Assembly: GCA_013396635.1 (NCBI GenBank) | Contig: WBMW01001713.1 | Location: 2,113,907 to 2,177,906 of the forward strand | From: Penelope pileata | Taxonomy: Eukaryota; Chordata; Aves; Galliformes; Cracidae | Reading direction: 5' to 3' | DNA length: 64,000 bases | Shown here: positions 42,801-54,800 of the stretch, one piece after another | Layout of the letters: each line of letters opens with the position of its first letter | Numbering within the stretch: the first letter of the stretch is position 1 | Translations under genes and position numbers: made by a program | The notes under the pieces: model-generated | What the model was told of the DNA's origin: nothing | The model's database searches: none | What the model saw: the letters and a program-made list of their open reading frames with translations, nothing else

Positions 42801-45800
42801 CCTAACCTCTCAGATCCTATTTTCAAGTTCTTTCTGAATAATAGTTTCTGATTGAGCAAGAACGTGTAAAATGCTTGTTTTGGTTACTGACCTGAAATAA
42901 CTTTTGTGCTTTTTGAACTGTGTGAGGCAAACCATTTATCTTCGCAACTTAAACCTGGTTGGCATCTTCTGTTTTAAAAGGTAGACAATTCAACTGACTT
43001 TTGCACTTCCTACAGTATTTTAAGTGTTTCATTTTGTCCAGCAGATGGTGCAATTTTAGTGCATTCTTTTCTTAAAGTTTGTTTTCATTGGTGTGGTAAT
43101 AGAATTATAGGTGCTTGTATTTCTGTTTTTATCTATTAAAAACAACAACAGAAAAACAGACACTCAGTTCACTCAATTTGATTTTTCAACTTCAGGCCAG
43201 AGACAGCTAAAAACTGGAAATCACTGACTGAATCAGAGCGATCCAGAGCATCTTTGGAATCCATTGCAGAGCATGGAGGTACGTACTGGAAAAATCAATA
43301 CTGGAGATGAAGATCTTGAAGTCTGGTTTAAACTTGTTCAATATTTTCTTCTTGATTCAAGAAGAAGTTCTAAGAGAACGTGCAGAGATCAAAAACCATA
43401 ATGATGCTATTTTCACTCTTCCATGTTTACACTTGTTTTACTTTTGGAAATATTTTGAGAGTAGAGGTTCTTAAGTTCTGGCTTCCCCACTCCCCAGTTC
43501 TGAAACCCCATAGTATTTGGGTTCCTTTTTTTTAAAGGAATTCTCTAGTAGAGAAAATCAAAAATGTTGATGGGAGATGCTGTATCTTATAAAAATAACT
43601 AAAACCACTATATTATACAGTATATATAGTTATGTTAGTTGTATACTGCATGTAACTAAATTTTTTGTTCATGCTTTATTATTTTCTCTAGGTAGGTTTC
43701 TGCTTTTGCAGTTTCTTGAATATTCAGTATTTAGTTTTATTCTTGCTGAGGCTTTTATAAAACCGTAATTATGTGACAGCCTTTTTTCTTTTGTTTTGTT
43801 TTCTGTTCCTTTATCGCTTGAGGAAAATAAGGAAACCAAAACTATGAAGGCTTGAGAAGTAGATGTTTAAGAATGGGTTTTTTTGGGATACTTATCTAAT
43901 GGGCAACAGCAAAACATTGATGATTACTATATGCAATTCTAATCTTGGTTGTTTTTGTGGAATCATAGAATGGTCTAGGTTGGAAGGGATCTTTAAAAAT
44001 CATCTAGTTCTAACACTCCTGCTATGGGCAGGAGCGCTTTCTACCAGATCACGCTGCTGAGCCCTTATTGTGGGCTCAGTATGGTACAGTGTTATAAAAT
44101 TCTGATAGAAGGAACAGATGTAGGGAAGAGTGTTAGAACCCTGGAACTGGATGAATGTTGGCCGTATTTATGGGACAGCTGGAAATCTGTGTTTCTAAGA
44201 TGCCATTTCACATCTTTTAGCGTGGAAACCTTAATGTTTAATTTTGTTGCCTATACTTGCAGTCTTCAATAAGGCAATGTAGGCTGTACTGTTATGATTC
44301 ACTTTTTATTTTCTTTCAAGATGCTGTGTCATCAAAAACAGAGAGATCTGTGTCTATACACACCAAGAAGGTGGCTGTGACAGGTCTTCATGCAGAAGAA
44401 CCTTCTGGAACATCTTCCTCAGTTTTAATGTCACCAAGGATTTCCAGAACAGGATCTGGTGATTCCCTAGACAATGTGTCCTCGTCATCTCTTCTGCAAG
44501 ATATGAAAGACATTAGCAGGATATCTCATGGGTCAATGAGCATTGTGGTAAATGTGGTAAATGCACCCAACGAGGAGGCTGTCCTCAGTCATAAGTCTGA
44601 GATATTGGAAGACTTGGAATACGTAAAATCAGAATATGAGATTGAAGATTCTCGTGGTAAGCCTTTGGAGAGTTCTGATGTCTTGTTGACATTAGATAAA
44701 GAACAGGAGAGTTCACTGGACGTCTTTCCAAAGAAAGTCCTCCATTCTGAAAATGAACATTCTCTGAAGGAACCTTTCAGTTTGACTGTGGGAAGCCTTC
44801 ATGGTAGGGAAGAAGTCTTAGAACAGAGACTGGCAGACAAAGATGCTGTAACTGCCCCAAATATAGAAGAATCTTCTCGTGAACTGAGCAAATCACCAGA
44901 GGAAAAAGATGATCTGCTTTCAGAACATCTGTTTAGTCAAAAGGAGTTGTCACACATTGAAGACTTTGAAGGATCCTCCTCCAGGAAACAGGCATCGGTT
45001 GAAGAAGCACTTGCTGTGGAAGATTACAAAGATGATTTTGAATCATCTCTTCTCTCCCCTAAAGGGGACACTCAGTCACTGAGAGAGCAGTCGCAGCACA
45101 CACAAACCAACAGAAGCAGATCCACCAGCCTTGGCAGCGATGGCGAAATCAGTGAGTGCCTCAGCGACAGATCTCTCTCTCTCTCTGGCAGCATGCATTC
45201 AGATAGGTTGTTGGAACTTAAGTCCCCAACAGAACTTATGAAAAATACTGAGCGCAGAGATGTGGAGAAAGAACAGGCCCCTGTTCAGTCACCACCATGG
45301 GCTTCTGTTTCAGCCACGGAAGAAATAGATAGTTTGCCAAACTTCAGCATAGGTGATAGGGTACTTGTGAGTAAAGTCCAGCCTGGAACATTGCGTTTCA
45401 AAGGTGTGACTAAGTTTGCCAAAGGGTTTTGGGCTGGTGTGGAGTTGGATAAACCTGAAGGGAACAATAACGGAACTTATGATGGTATTAAATATTTTGA
45501 TTGCAAAGAAAAGCATGGTATTTTTGCTCCTCCTCAAAAAATCTCTCACATTACAGAAAACCTTGATAGCCATATAGACACAAATGAGGATGAAGACTCA
45601 TTCTTTGATGATAGACTGGAGAAGAAACATAAAGCTGAGCAGAAAGGCAAAGGAAGTTCCAAACCTAGCAAAGAAGATGAAAGCCAGAGCAGAGATGCAA
45701 CAGAGACCTCTTCCCAGGATAAAGCTCCTGCAGATGCAGCTGTTTCAGAAGCCTCAGCTGAAAAAAGCATTGATGAGGACTCATATTCCAAAGCAAAAAG

Positions 45801-48800
45801 CTTGAAGGAGATTTCTGTAGCTACTGAATCATTTGCCCAAGAACAGTCTGTGGTGGCTTATCTGAAGCATGCTGTAAAAGAGGAGGCCAACTTTGCTCCT
45901 CCCGTTCCTGGTGTCACGGATGAGATCTCCACTACTCAGTTGGATGACATCTCAGATTTCCTTTCTGAAAAATTGGAGAGACAGAAAACATTAGGGGAAG
46001 AGTGTTCGGAAAAGTTGGATGATCTCTCTCCTGGGGTTGTGGAGAAGCCTGCAACTCCACTTCTGGATTTGCTGACAAAAGAAAAGAACCAATTAGAAGC
46101 TCAGCTTAGACTACCATTTAGAGAGGAAGACAAGTCAAAACACCAACTGGAAAAGGTCAGTTTGCTCACAGACAGTCTGCTTAAAGATTTTGTGAAAGAC
46201 ACAGTCAATCAGTTACAGCAAATAAAGAAGGTCAGGAATGAGAAAATCCAGCTCAGCAACCAGGAGCTCTGTGATGCGAAGGAGCTGTGCAGTACCCCAT
46301 CCCAGGAGGTAGAAGAGCAGATTCCTGATGGACTGAATAATTTTTTTCTAAGTTCAGATTTGGAAGATGAAAGAGAAGAACTTTCCTCTCCAGACATGTG
46401 CCCCAGACCAGTGAGTAACAGACGTCTTGTGCTGATTTTAAGAGTTGATGATTGCTTTGATGACGGTTGAATCTAAAGAATGCAGTGTGGCACCATTTTT
46501 TTTTTCTCCGAAGTTCTTTTCAGTGATGTGGACAGTGTTTATATGTCTGTGTATAATGTGTGTTCTTGTGTTTCCCAGTTCACAACTCGCTCTTGTAGCC
46601 CTGCAGGCTTAAAGACGAATTTTGGCACGTTAAAGTGAAAAACACTTCTTCATTTAGATTGCTTTCTGCTTATACATTCAATTTTGTTTAATCGTTACCC
46701 CTTGGTCTTTATTCTAAAAATGTCAAAATACCGTAGACTGTGAACTTACCTCTCTCTATTCTTGGTACAAAGTAATCATCCTGTAAAATAATTAGTTACT
46801 GTAGAGATCATTAAGTTGTCAGACAGCTCTACCCACAGAACCAATATATCATGAGCAGTGGAAGTTCAAGCTTCCTCAGAACAACCATTAATGAAACAGA
46901 TTTAGGACTTGGCCTCTGCTGAAGATCCGAGTAATCCTCTCTCAATATATTATCACAGAAAGCTTCAGCTCATTTCACTGTTGTGAGCACTGCTCAGTCA
47001 CTGCAACAGCCATCACCTGCTAAAAGCTTTTACACTGTTAATGTAGGTCTGAGTCTGCTGGTAAGCAAAGTGAAAAGCTGTGTGTCACATTATCACTTTT
47101 TAAACTACTCAGCCTTTCATGAACAGTTGAACATTAGGACGGACAGTGGGCAGGAGCAAACAGTCTTAAGCAATGTGGGAGCCCTCTGAAAGTGCTCATC
47201 AGGAGTGGTAGAAGATCCAGGTGCTTCAGTTGAAGCATTTCTAACTTCACTGTGGGTTGTTTATTATCACTGAGAGAATTGAGTGGTTGTGCGTATATAG
47301 CCAATTAGTGGAGCATTTAAAAATCCAAGTTGAATGTCTAATAGACAATGGTGTGATGCTGCTTTTAAACTTATTCTCCTGTAATTCACAGGAGAGTCCA
47401 GTGTTTGGTGCCAGTGGTCAGGAAGAGCTTGCCAAGAGGCTGGCAGAGCTGGAGCTCAATCGGGAGTTCCTGAGCGTGCTGGGAGATGATCAAGACTGGT
47501 TTGATGAGGACTACGGCCTGAGTTCCCGTAAGGTCCAGCAGAAGCAAGCTGAGGAACCAGCAGTGCTGCCCAAGGTGGAACAGCAGAAAGTTCCAGCAAA
47601 GCCATGTGAGGAGCTTTTGGCAGTCCCTCATACTGCAGTTGAGGTGGAAGGTATGGTGCACACAGCAGCTGAGCAACTCTGGAAACTGAAAGAGCTGGGT
47701 CACGATCTTCAAAGTTTGAGCCTTCACACTGACTTTGGTAGTACCATCAAAGAGCAGGACACAGACTCCATAAACAAGCAGGTCTATAAGAAGGTACGGT
47801 CTGGAGACGTTTTGTTCTCATCTTTTGAATTGTTATTATGAAGAACAGAAGCCTTACTTCTTACTTCTTCCTTTGTTAAGGTGGTATTTGATTTAACAAG
47901 AGAGATCTTTGGGGAAATCTTTGCTGAGGATCCGAATCTAAATCAGCCTATTTGGATGAAACCATGTAGGATTGCATCTGCTTATTTTCGCCGAGTGAAA
48001 GATCCAAATGATTTGGATGAAATCAAGGTAGGAAGAAACGATTGTCATACAGGGAAGATGAGATGAAAAATACTATTCTAACAGTTGCCTGAAGGTTAAA
48101 AGGCTGTAACGGGTGTATATAGTATGGGATAAGTTGAGAAGATAAATGAGATGACAAACCTGTAAGAGTTTGTCAAAATCTGTTTCACTCAACAGATTTC
48201 CTCCCAGTCCTCTTGGCTGATAGTTGCTTTTAAACTACAGTCCTCAACTGACAGGATGACCTTGGTCTTACAGAGTTGAGATGCTGACAGACTGCTGCTT
48301 TAGCAGATTTTGGTGGAATGCTGTATTGGGTATAATGGCATGGATCCAGCTATAGGGCTGGGCCAAATAGGGTGAGCTAGATATATATAATATATATATT
48401 CAACTGAAATGCACCTGTGCCATCCTCACTGAGGACAGTGGTGTTGCCCAGATGAATCCAAAATTTGACTGGTAAGAGTATTGCTGTGTTTGGCAAGCCT
48501 CATGAGGTCTCCTGTTCCTGATAGTAGTGCTCAGAAAAGGACAATGGCTGAGCCAAAGCTGAATTTGTAGGGTTGCTTGTTAGGAAGACCCTCTCTCCCT
48601 CTGAAAGTGTTTAACAAAACTCCAGTACAGCTCGTCAGGGTAAATGAAGTAAATGAAGACTCCCAGCTCTACTGTTTCTTCTGATTTTTTTTGACTGTAT
48701 TTTAATTAATCTGCTGAAGATAAAGCATGCTATCTCTTTAGAAAAGTTAGAAATAGTATCTAGATCAACCTGTTAGTTGAGAAGACTTTCAAAAGCATGT

Positions 48801-51800
48801 GGCAGAGGAGAGCAGGGGCACAGGACAAGGCCGCTAAACTACCACTCTACTTTAATATCTTCCTCCAAAATGAGTAGTCATAATCTCCTGTTTACTGTAC
48901 TGTTTAATTGAAAGTTCTTGTTCTCAGGGTTGTTTTCTTAGGAGTGGGTGTCATTTTTTTAATTTCCACTTCTGAATTTAATAATTGTTATTCTGCCTGT
49001 GTGAGGCTGCCTCAAAGACTTTGCTGTAACTTTCTTGATCCACCATATGTCCCTTGGCTAAACAGAAACTTGCTGTGCATTCTGCAATCTGACTGATGTA
49101 TACACAAAGTATATACCTGTCTTTTCTTAGCTGAAACACGATAATCTCACCTTTTCTGTTCTGTAGAACTTCATTGCAGCTGAAGTACTGAAGTTTTTCA
49201 GCCTGAGGAAAGAGCCTAATAACAAAACAGACTGGCAAAAGATGATGAAATTTGGGCGGAAGAAACGAGACAGAGTGGATCATATACTGGTGAGTGGATA
49301 AAAACAAGCAGTCATGGCAGATACTCTTCCTCAGACCGGAGTATGACATGATCATACTTTTCAGATTTGATCATACTATTTATGGGATGCGAAGCGTGTG
49401 AGAGATCTTGATAGAAGGCATTTAATTTTAGAGAGCACGTTGTTGCCAAAACAAAGCAAACCAAAAACCAAGTCCAGTACCAATGAGGTGAGGAGACCTG
49501 AGTGAATTCTCAGTTAACACCTACTGGATTTCACCAGAGAGTAGCTCTGCAGACTCTCAAAGATTTAAAGCATGAATTTGCTTTGGAATACGTGACTGGA
49601 AGGAATGGTACCCACAGTTAAGCATTTCCTCAAGGCTAAGAAATGTGTGTGACTTCTGCTCCTGTAGCACTTGACATAAACTAGTGAATGCAGCTGCCAC
49701 TGGGCAGAGACCTTTCAGTGTTAAAACTGCTTCAGATAGAGCATATCTGGCTGTGTACTAGTTTTGGAAGGTTACTTGTTGGCTTGTATTGCAGGATGAT
49801 TAACATCTTTATTGGCTATAATGATGGTGAAGGTTCTGCTTGGGAATATGAGTCGTCATTAACACCATGCTTCACTTAATTACACCTGAAATTGATTCTA
49901 CACACGCGCACACATAAGTAACTTCAGGTCATGGGTCGTGTGGTCTTTTAATTGCCCATCAGTGGAAGGTTTCCAACACAGACTTTTTCCCCAGGGGTTT
50001 AATTTGGAATGTATGTAAATAAAAGGTTTATGTATAGGATCTGCATGTCCTAGTACTCTTGATTCTGGGTTATGGAAGCTGTTTATAGGGTGTGCAAAAA
50101 AGTCCTATGCTGAGATCCCTGAGAGAGTTAATAGCTCAACCATTATGCTTGTGTACAGGTTTAAGACATTTGCTCCTAATTTCTTTGAGCCACACCTGGG
50201 AAGAAAGTTTCCTGACTGGGAAAAATCCTCCCAGTTGAAGGTATCTAACCAAATGGAATGTGTTGTAAGCTCAGACAGTCTGGCCTGCAATTTACATGCA
50301 GACCTAGACATCAGAAATTAATAGAGCTTTGGCAATCTTGGCTTAATAAATAATGTGCTTTATTTTGTTCTCACTAGAGTATGGTAACCAAATTTTAGCT
50401 GAAGGCTGGGAGTAGCTCTGTGAAGATTGCAGCTGTGCTTTGGGATTAAGGCAGCCTCAGTGGCATTGCTACCAAGTTCATACTGTAATGCTGCTATCAG
50501 AAAAAACTTCTAACTAAAAAGCCTAAGGAGACAGTGTTCAGTTTCTTTTACTTGGTTTTATTAAAATTTCTATAAAATATGAACTAAGATAGCTTTCTCT
50601 GTCTCCTAGTCAGCCTTCAACTTGTGCTTAAGGTCATGAATTCTGTGATAACACAAATGCGAGGCCAGAACGGGGTGTACAGGGCTGCAAAAGCTCTGCA
50701 GCCTGTCTGCTGGGAACTCGGTGTAGCCCTAAGCACAGGATCCAGTTCTGGAGTTTCCCAGGTTCTGTCTGAAATATTTTCTAGTAGTACAACACAATGG
50801 CTGTCTGAAAAAAATCAAGACTTTTTGGTTAGTTTTAGGTGCAGTAGAATCGTCTTTAGAAATCACAGTTGAGAATGCTTTGTTTCTTCAAGTTATGTGA
50901 AGGTTTATTTAGCAGAGACATATCTCTTGCAGTGTGCAGGGTATGTCATGGGACTGCCTGTAGGAGCTGACTGAATCTCCTTGTTCTTCTTCTGCTTAGA
51001 AAGGCAGACTTAAAACTCTTTTTAAACAGAGGTACACTTTCTTTGTCTTGTTATTTGCATTTAAACTTTGAGCACAAGTCCTTCCCAATTTCTTCCCTTC
51101 TCCTTCAAGTAAAAGTAATTTTCAAATGAAAACACCTTTGACAGTTTTTTTTAACTGAGACAACTACATATTTTTAGTGAGTCTGAGAGGACTGAACACA
51201 TCTGACTGTCCAATATTGTGTGACCCAGGAACAAGGTATGATTAATGCAGGCGTTTTGGTACAGAGGAAGGAGAGAGTTTGTTGCATCCCTCCTTCTCCA
51301 GTGCATTAGCAATGGCTGTCAAATAGCAACTGTTTGCCTTTACAGTCAGGTGGCTCCAAAACCCAGAGCCAAGTCTGCTTGCTGAACTGCTTTGTGCTTC
51401 TTCTGAAGGCACTGAGTAAATGCCAGTCTGTTCTGCCTGGTTTAATCTCTCCCTGGCTATTCCTGGATGTGTCCCTGGTTTATCACACTGAACCCAGTTT
51501 CTGGTAGTTCTCAACTCCAGCAAAGTTCAGCCCCGTGGCAGGAGCACAGCAGTGTAGGGGTGAGGCAGCCACTGAACCAGCTGGGAACCAAGGGGAGGTC
51601 TGGAGGCATCAGTCTGCCTTGGTCTTTTCTGCTTCCACCAGCGACTGCATCGTGAGTCCTTATTTCCCACTTTCATCTGCTCTTTCCCACTCCAAAATAG
51701 TTCTCAGTGGTTTTCTGCCACTGACATAAAATACTGTGCTCTTCTTTTTTGCAGCAGTAACTTTGATCAGGCATCTGTCTCCTCAGGAAGCATTTGTAAT

Positions 51801-54800
51801 AGAACTTGTTACAACTGTTTTCTAGTCTGCAGGGCGGTTGCTCCAGGTATTAATGTTTACAGCAAATCTCTTCTTTCAGTAAACAAGCATAGTAGCTTCA
51901 CATTTATGAAAAACAACTTGGCTTCAGATTGTGTAAAAGGAGTGCTTAGATGTTCGCTTTTCTTCTCATGTCCCTTAGTATTGCCAGCTTTTTCTTGTGT
52001 GTTCTATCTGTGCTCTGTGGGAGGATCTCAAATGTACACGTAGGCAGAGGTGCCACGTCTGGGTGTGCATCAGTGCTCCCTGCACCTTTCTAAAATACAC
52101 TAAGAGCACTCAGTTCTTATGTAAGTTCAGGTGCTAACAATAGAGTGTTCTCACTACTTTTCCACTTGGGTCTTCAGCCAAAACTCTCCGCTGGTCTGTT
52201 TGCACAGGGCTAGAACAAACTCTGCTGTTGTTTTTCCCATGCTGACCTGCCACCCCTTTTCTTTTATCCTGAGCTTGAGAAAGTAAAGCTCACATGATAC
52301 TGCCAAACCAATGTGTTTCGTTTTTGCACCTGACAAGAGACTGCAGAAAAGGACTTGATCTTCTGGCCTGTGGCCTCAAGGGCTAAACTGTTTCTCCCCA
52401 TGTGATTTTGAACTCCTGTCGAGCTGCCTTCGTCACAAAACCCACTTCTGTGGCACCCAAGGGAAGTCCTACTGTAAGAGGAGAATCAAAGCCTGCTCCT
52501 GGGCACAGTTGTGCATCTTATTTCCAACCACTGAGAGCAAAATGCTGTGAGAATGCACCTGCCTGCCAGCCTCATACTGGCATTCTTCCAAGGCAGTGGT
52601 TTGTTTTTAGATTTTTGTTGTTTCTAGTCTCCCAAATAATCCAGTGACTCCTGAAATGTTGTTTATTTTGCAGATATTCATGGTTTTGCATGGGAATCTC
52701 AAGTTTCCTTCAGATTTAATTCTTCTCAACGTGGTTTTTGGATATCATGTCATTTATTACATGGTCAGGAGGATCATGTTGCCTTGTTATATCCTGATCT
52801 TTTTCTTTGCACACAAGCCCCCTTCTTTCTTTCAGGGTAAAAAATAACAGTAAGAAAGCAGCACACAAAACACATTACACAGCCTTCAGTGTTGTGTTGC
52901 TGTTTATCTTTTCCTGCAAGATGGAGTTCAGTTTCACTAAATCTCTTGCTCTCCTGACTTTGTCCAAATGCAGTTTCTCTCAAGTAGGGGAAACTTAGTT
53001 TGTGGTTTCACGTATGTGAAGTTTTACTTTTGTCATGAATGTGCAAGAATTTGGATGTGAGCAGAGCTCTTATCCACAAAAGCCACCAAATACAGGCAAG
53101 TTGTCTCCATTGCTTAGAAGCAGTTTGCAATAAATGGATCAATGAAGTGGTTGCAAGTGCCCTGGCTCAGATGGGGCTACAAAGGCTACAAAGCAGCATG
53201 GCAGGCTCCACATGTGTTCTGAATACACTATAAAGGAGAGCAGCCTGCAGCTGCATGCTGCACATTCCCTTAGTTTTCCAAAAGAATGCTCAAGGAAGTC
53301 CTGCTCATGGCAAAGGAAATTGTGCCCAGTGCCTCTGAGAAAGGAGGGCACCATAGAGTCAAGAGAAAACTCATCACTGATACTGTTTTTCTTTCTTGCT
53401 CTCTCTGCTGCTGTTTAAGGTGCAGATTTTCTCTGCTTGCATCAAAGGTACTTTGTCCTTTCCCATGTACTTGTTTCCTTATCCCAGGCCTTTCCTTTTC
53501 TTCCTAGAACTCAGTAAGGGCAGCGTCCCATCACATTGCTGTGGGTGAGGCTGAGTAAACAGCAGTTGACAGTGGGTCTGGATATTGGGGTTTGCTTAAA
53601 AGCCAACAAAATTACAGCTTTTAGCCTACCTGGTTGTTCTACTTGCGTCCCCCCCCTTGGTGTTAGGCTCACAGAGTCTGGACTTACCTTCCCAGCAGGG
53701 AGGTCACTGCTGGCCTGGGGAAATCCAGCAGGGAGCTGGTGGCTGGTGGTGTGCAGCTGCTCCAGGCACCAGCCGTGGGAGTCCTGGGGCAAGGTCTGCT
53801 GGCACCCACCTCCCTCATCTCCAGGATCTTCCCTCGCTTCCAGGATCTTTCTTCCAGCCAGGATCTTCACTGTCTCCTTTCTGGTTTTCTTTCTGGGAGC
53901 CCTGTTTTCTCTCCAAGACCACCTCTGCTTCTCGGGAACCCTTCCTTTTGGCACCATCCCCTCTTTTCAGGATCCCTATCTCCTGCTTTTCCTCATCTAA
54001 ATGCTCTGTGTGCAGACATGCAACATGTGACCTGCCTCCCAGGTGGTGCTTGTCTCACGCCTCCTCAGTAATGAGGAATGGGTCATTAAAGGCTATGAGA
54101 CACGCCGCTTTGGTTTACTCAGGGCTTATCAGAATTTACAGCCAGCACATACCGACTGCAGGCAGCAAGCTTCTGCTTGAGAGAGGCTTCAGCAGTCTGC
54201 CTGGGGGTGGGTGCCTGAAACAAACTTACACCAGCTATCTGCCACTTGTTAGCTCTCACAGCTCAAAGTATTTCTCACGTACGACACACGTTCAAAGTTC
54301 AGTTGCCGGTGTTGTTGCTTCTTCCTTGCTTGTAAGAAGTGTACTGAAGCCATTGCACTCATCTCTGTAAGTGTGACTCTTGCAAAGCTGTTTGCAGGAG
54401 GAGATCCCCACCCTTCTCCCCAGGCTCCCTAAGGAGAGGGAGAAAAGAGCTGTCAGGCTGAAAACCCATGTGTAACCGAGGCCTTATGAGCAACTAAAAA
54501 CCATGGAAGCGGTGCAGGTTCCCTGGGGTTCCCAGTGCAGCTTGCTCTTGGGCTTCACGCTGTGTTTGGGTTATTGAGTTGTCATTGTGCTGTGGCAGCT
54601 GTCACCTTCACGACAGATGAGCTTCTGTGTGGTTTGGTTTCACATGAAAGGGAGGAAGTGTGTGGGGCTGCAGTTCTTGTTCACGTTGAGATAACGACAC
54701 GTTGCGTGTTGATCAGTGGATTTCCAGAATGTTTTTCTTCTCTGTGCAGCATCTAGATGTCTGGCCCACTTTAAGCATGCAGTATTTTGAGTTCAGACTG

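Noticed and set aside
46411..46470. Extension of the exon 32 frame to a stop at 46470
   Set aside because: A consensus donor gtgagt follows CPRP at 46410, and exon 33 continues the conserved protein in phase; the extra 19 codons are intronic.
48978..49355. 125-codon minus-strand frame
   Set aside because: Antisense shadow over CEP350 exon 35.
53511..54370. Several long frames on both strands (up to 237 codons) in the last intron
   Set aside because: The CT- and GC-rich segment opens three or more frames at once; the products are low-complexity with no family signature.
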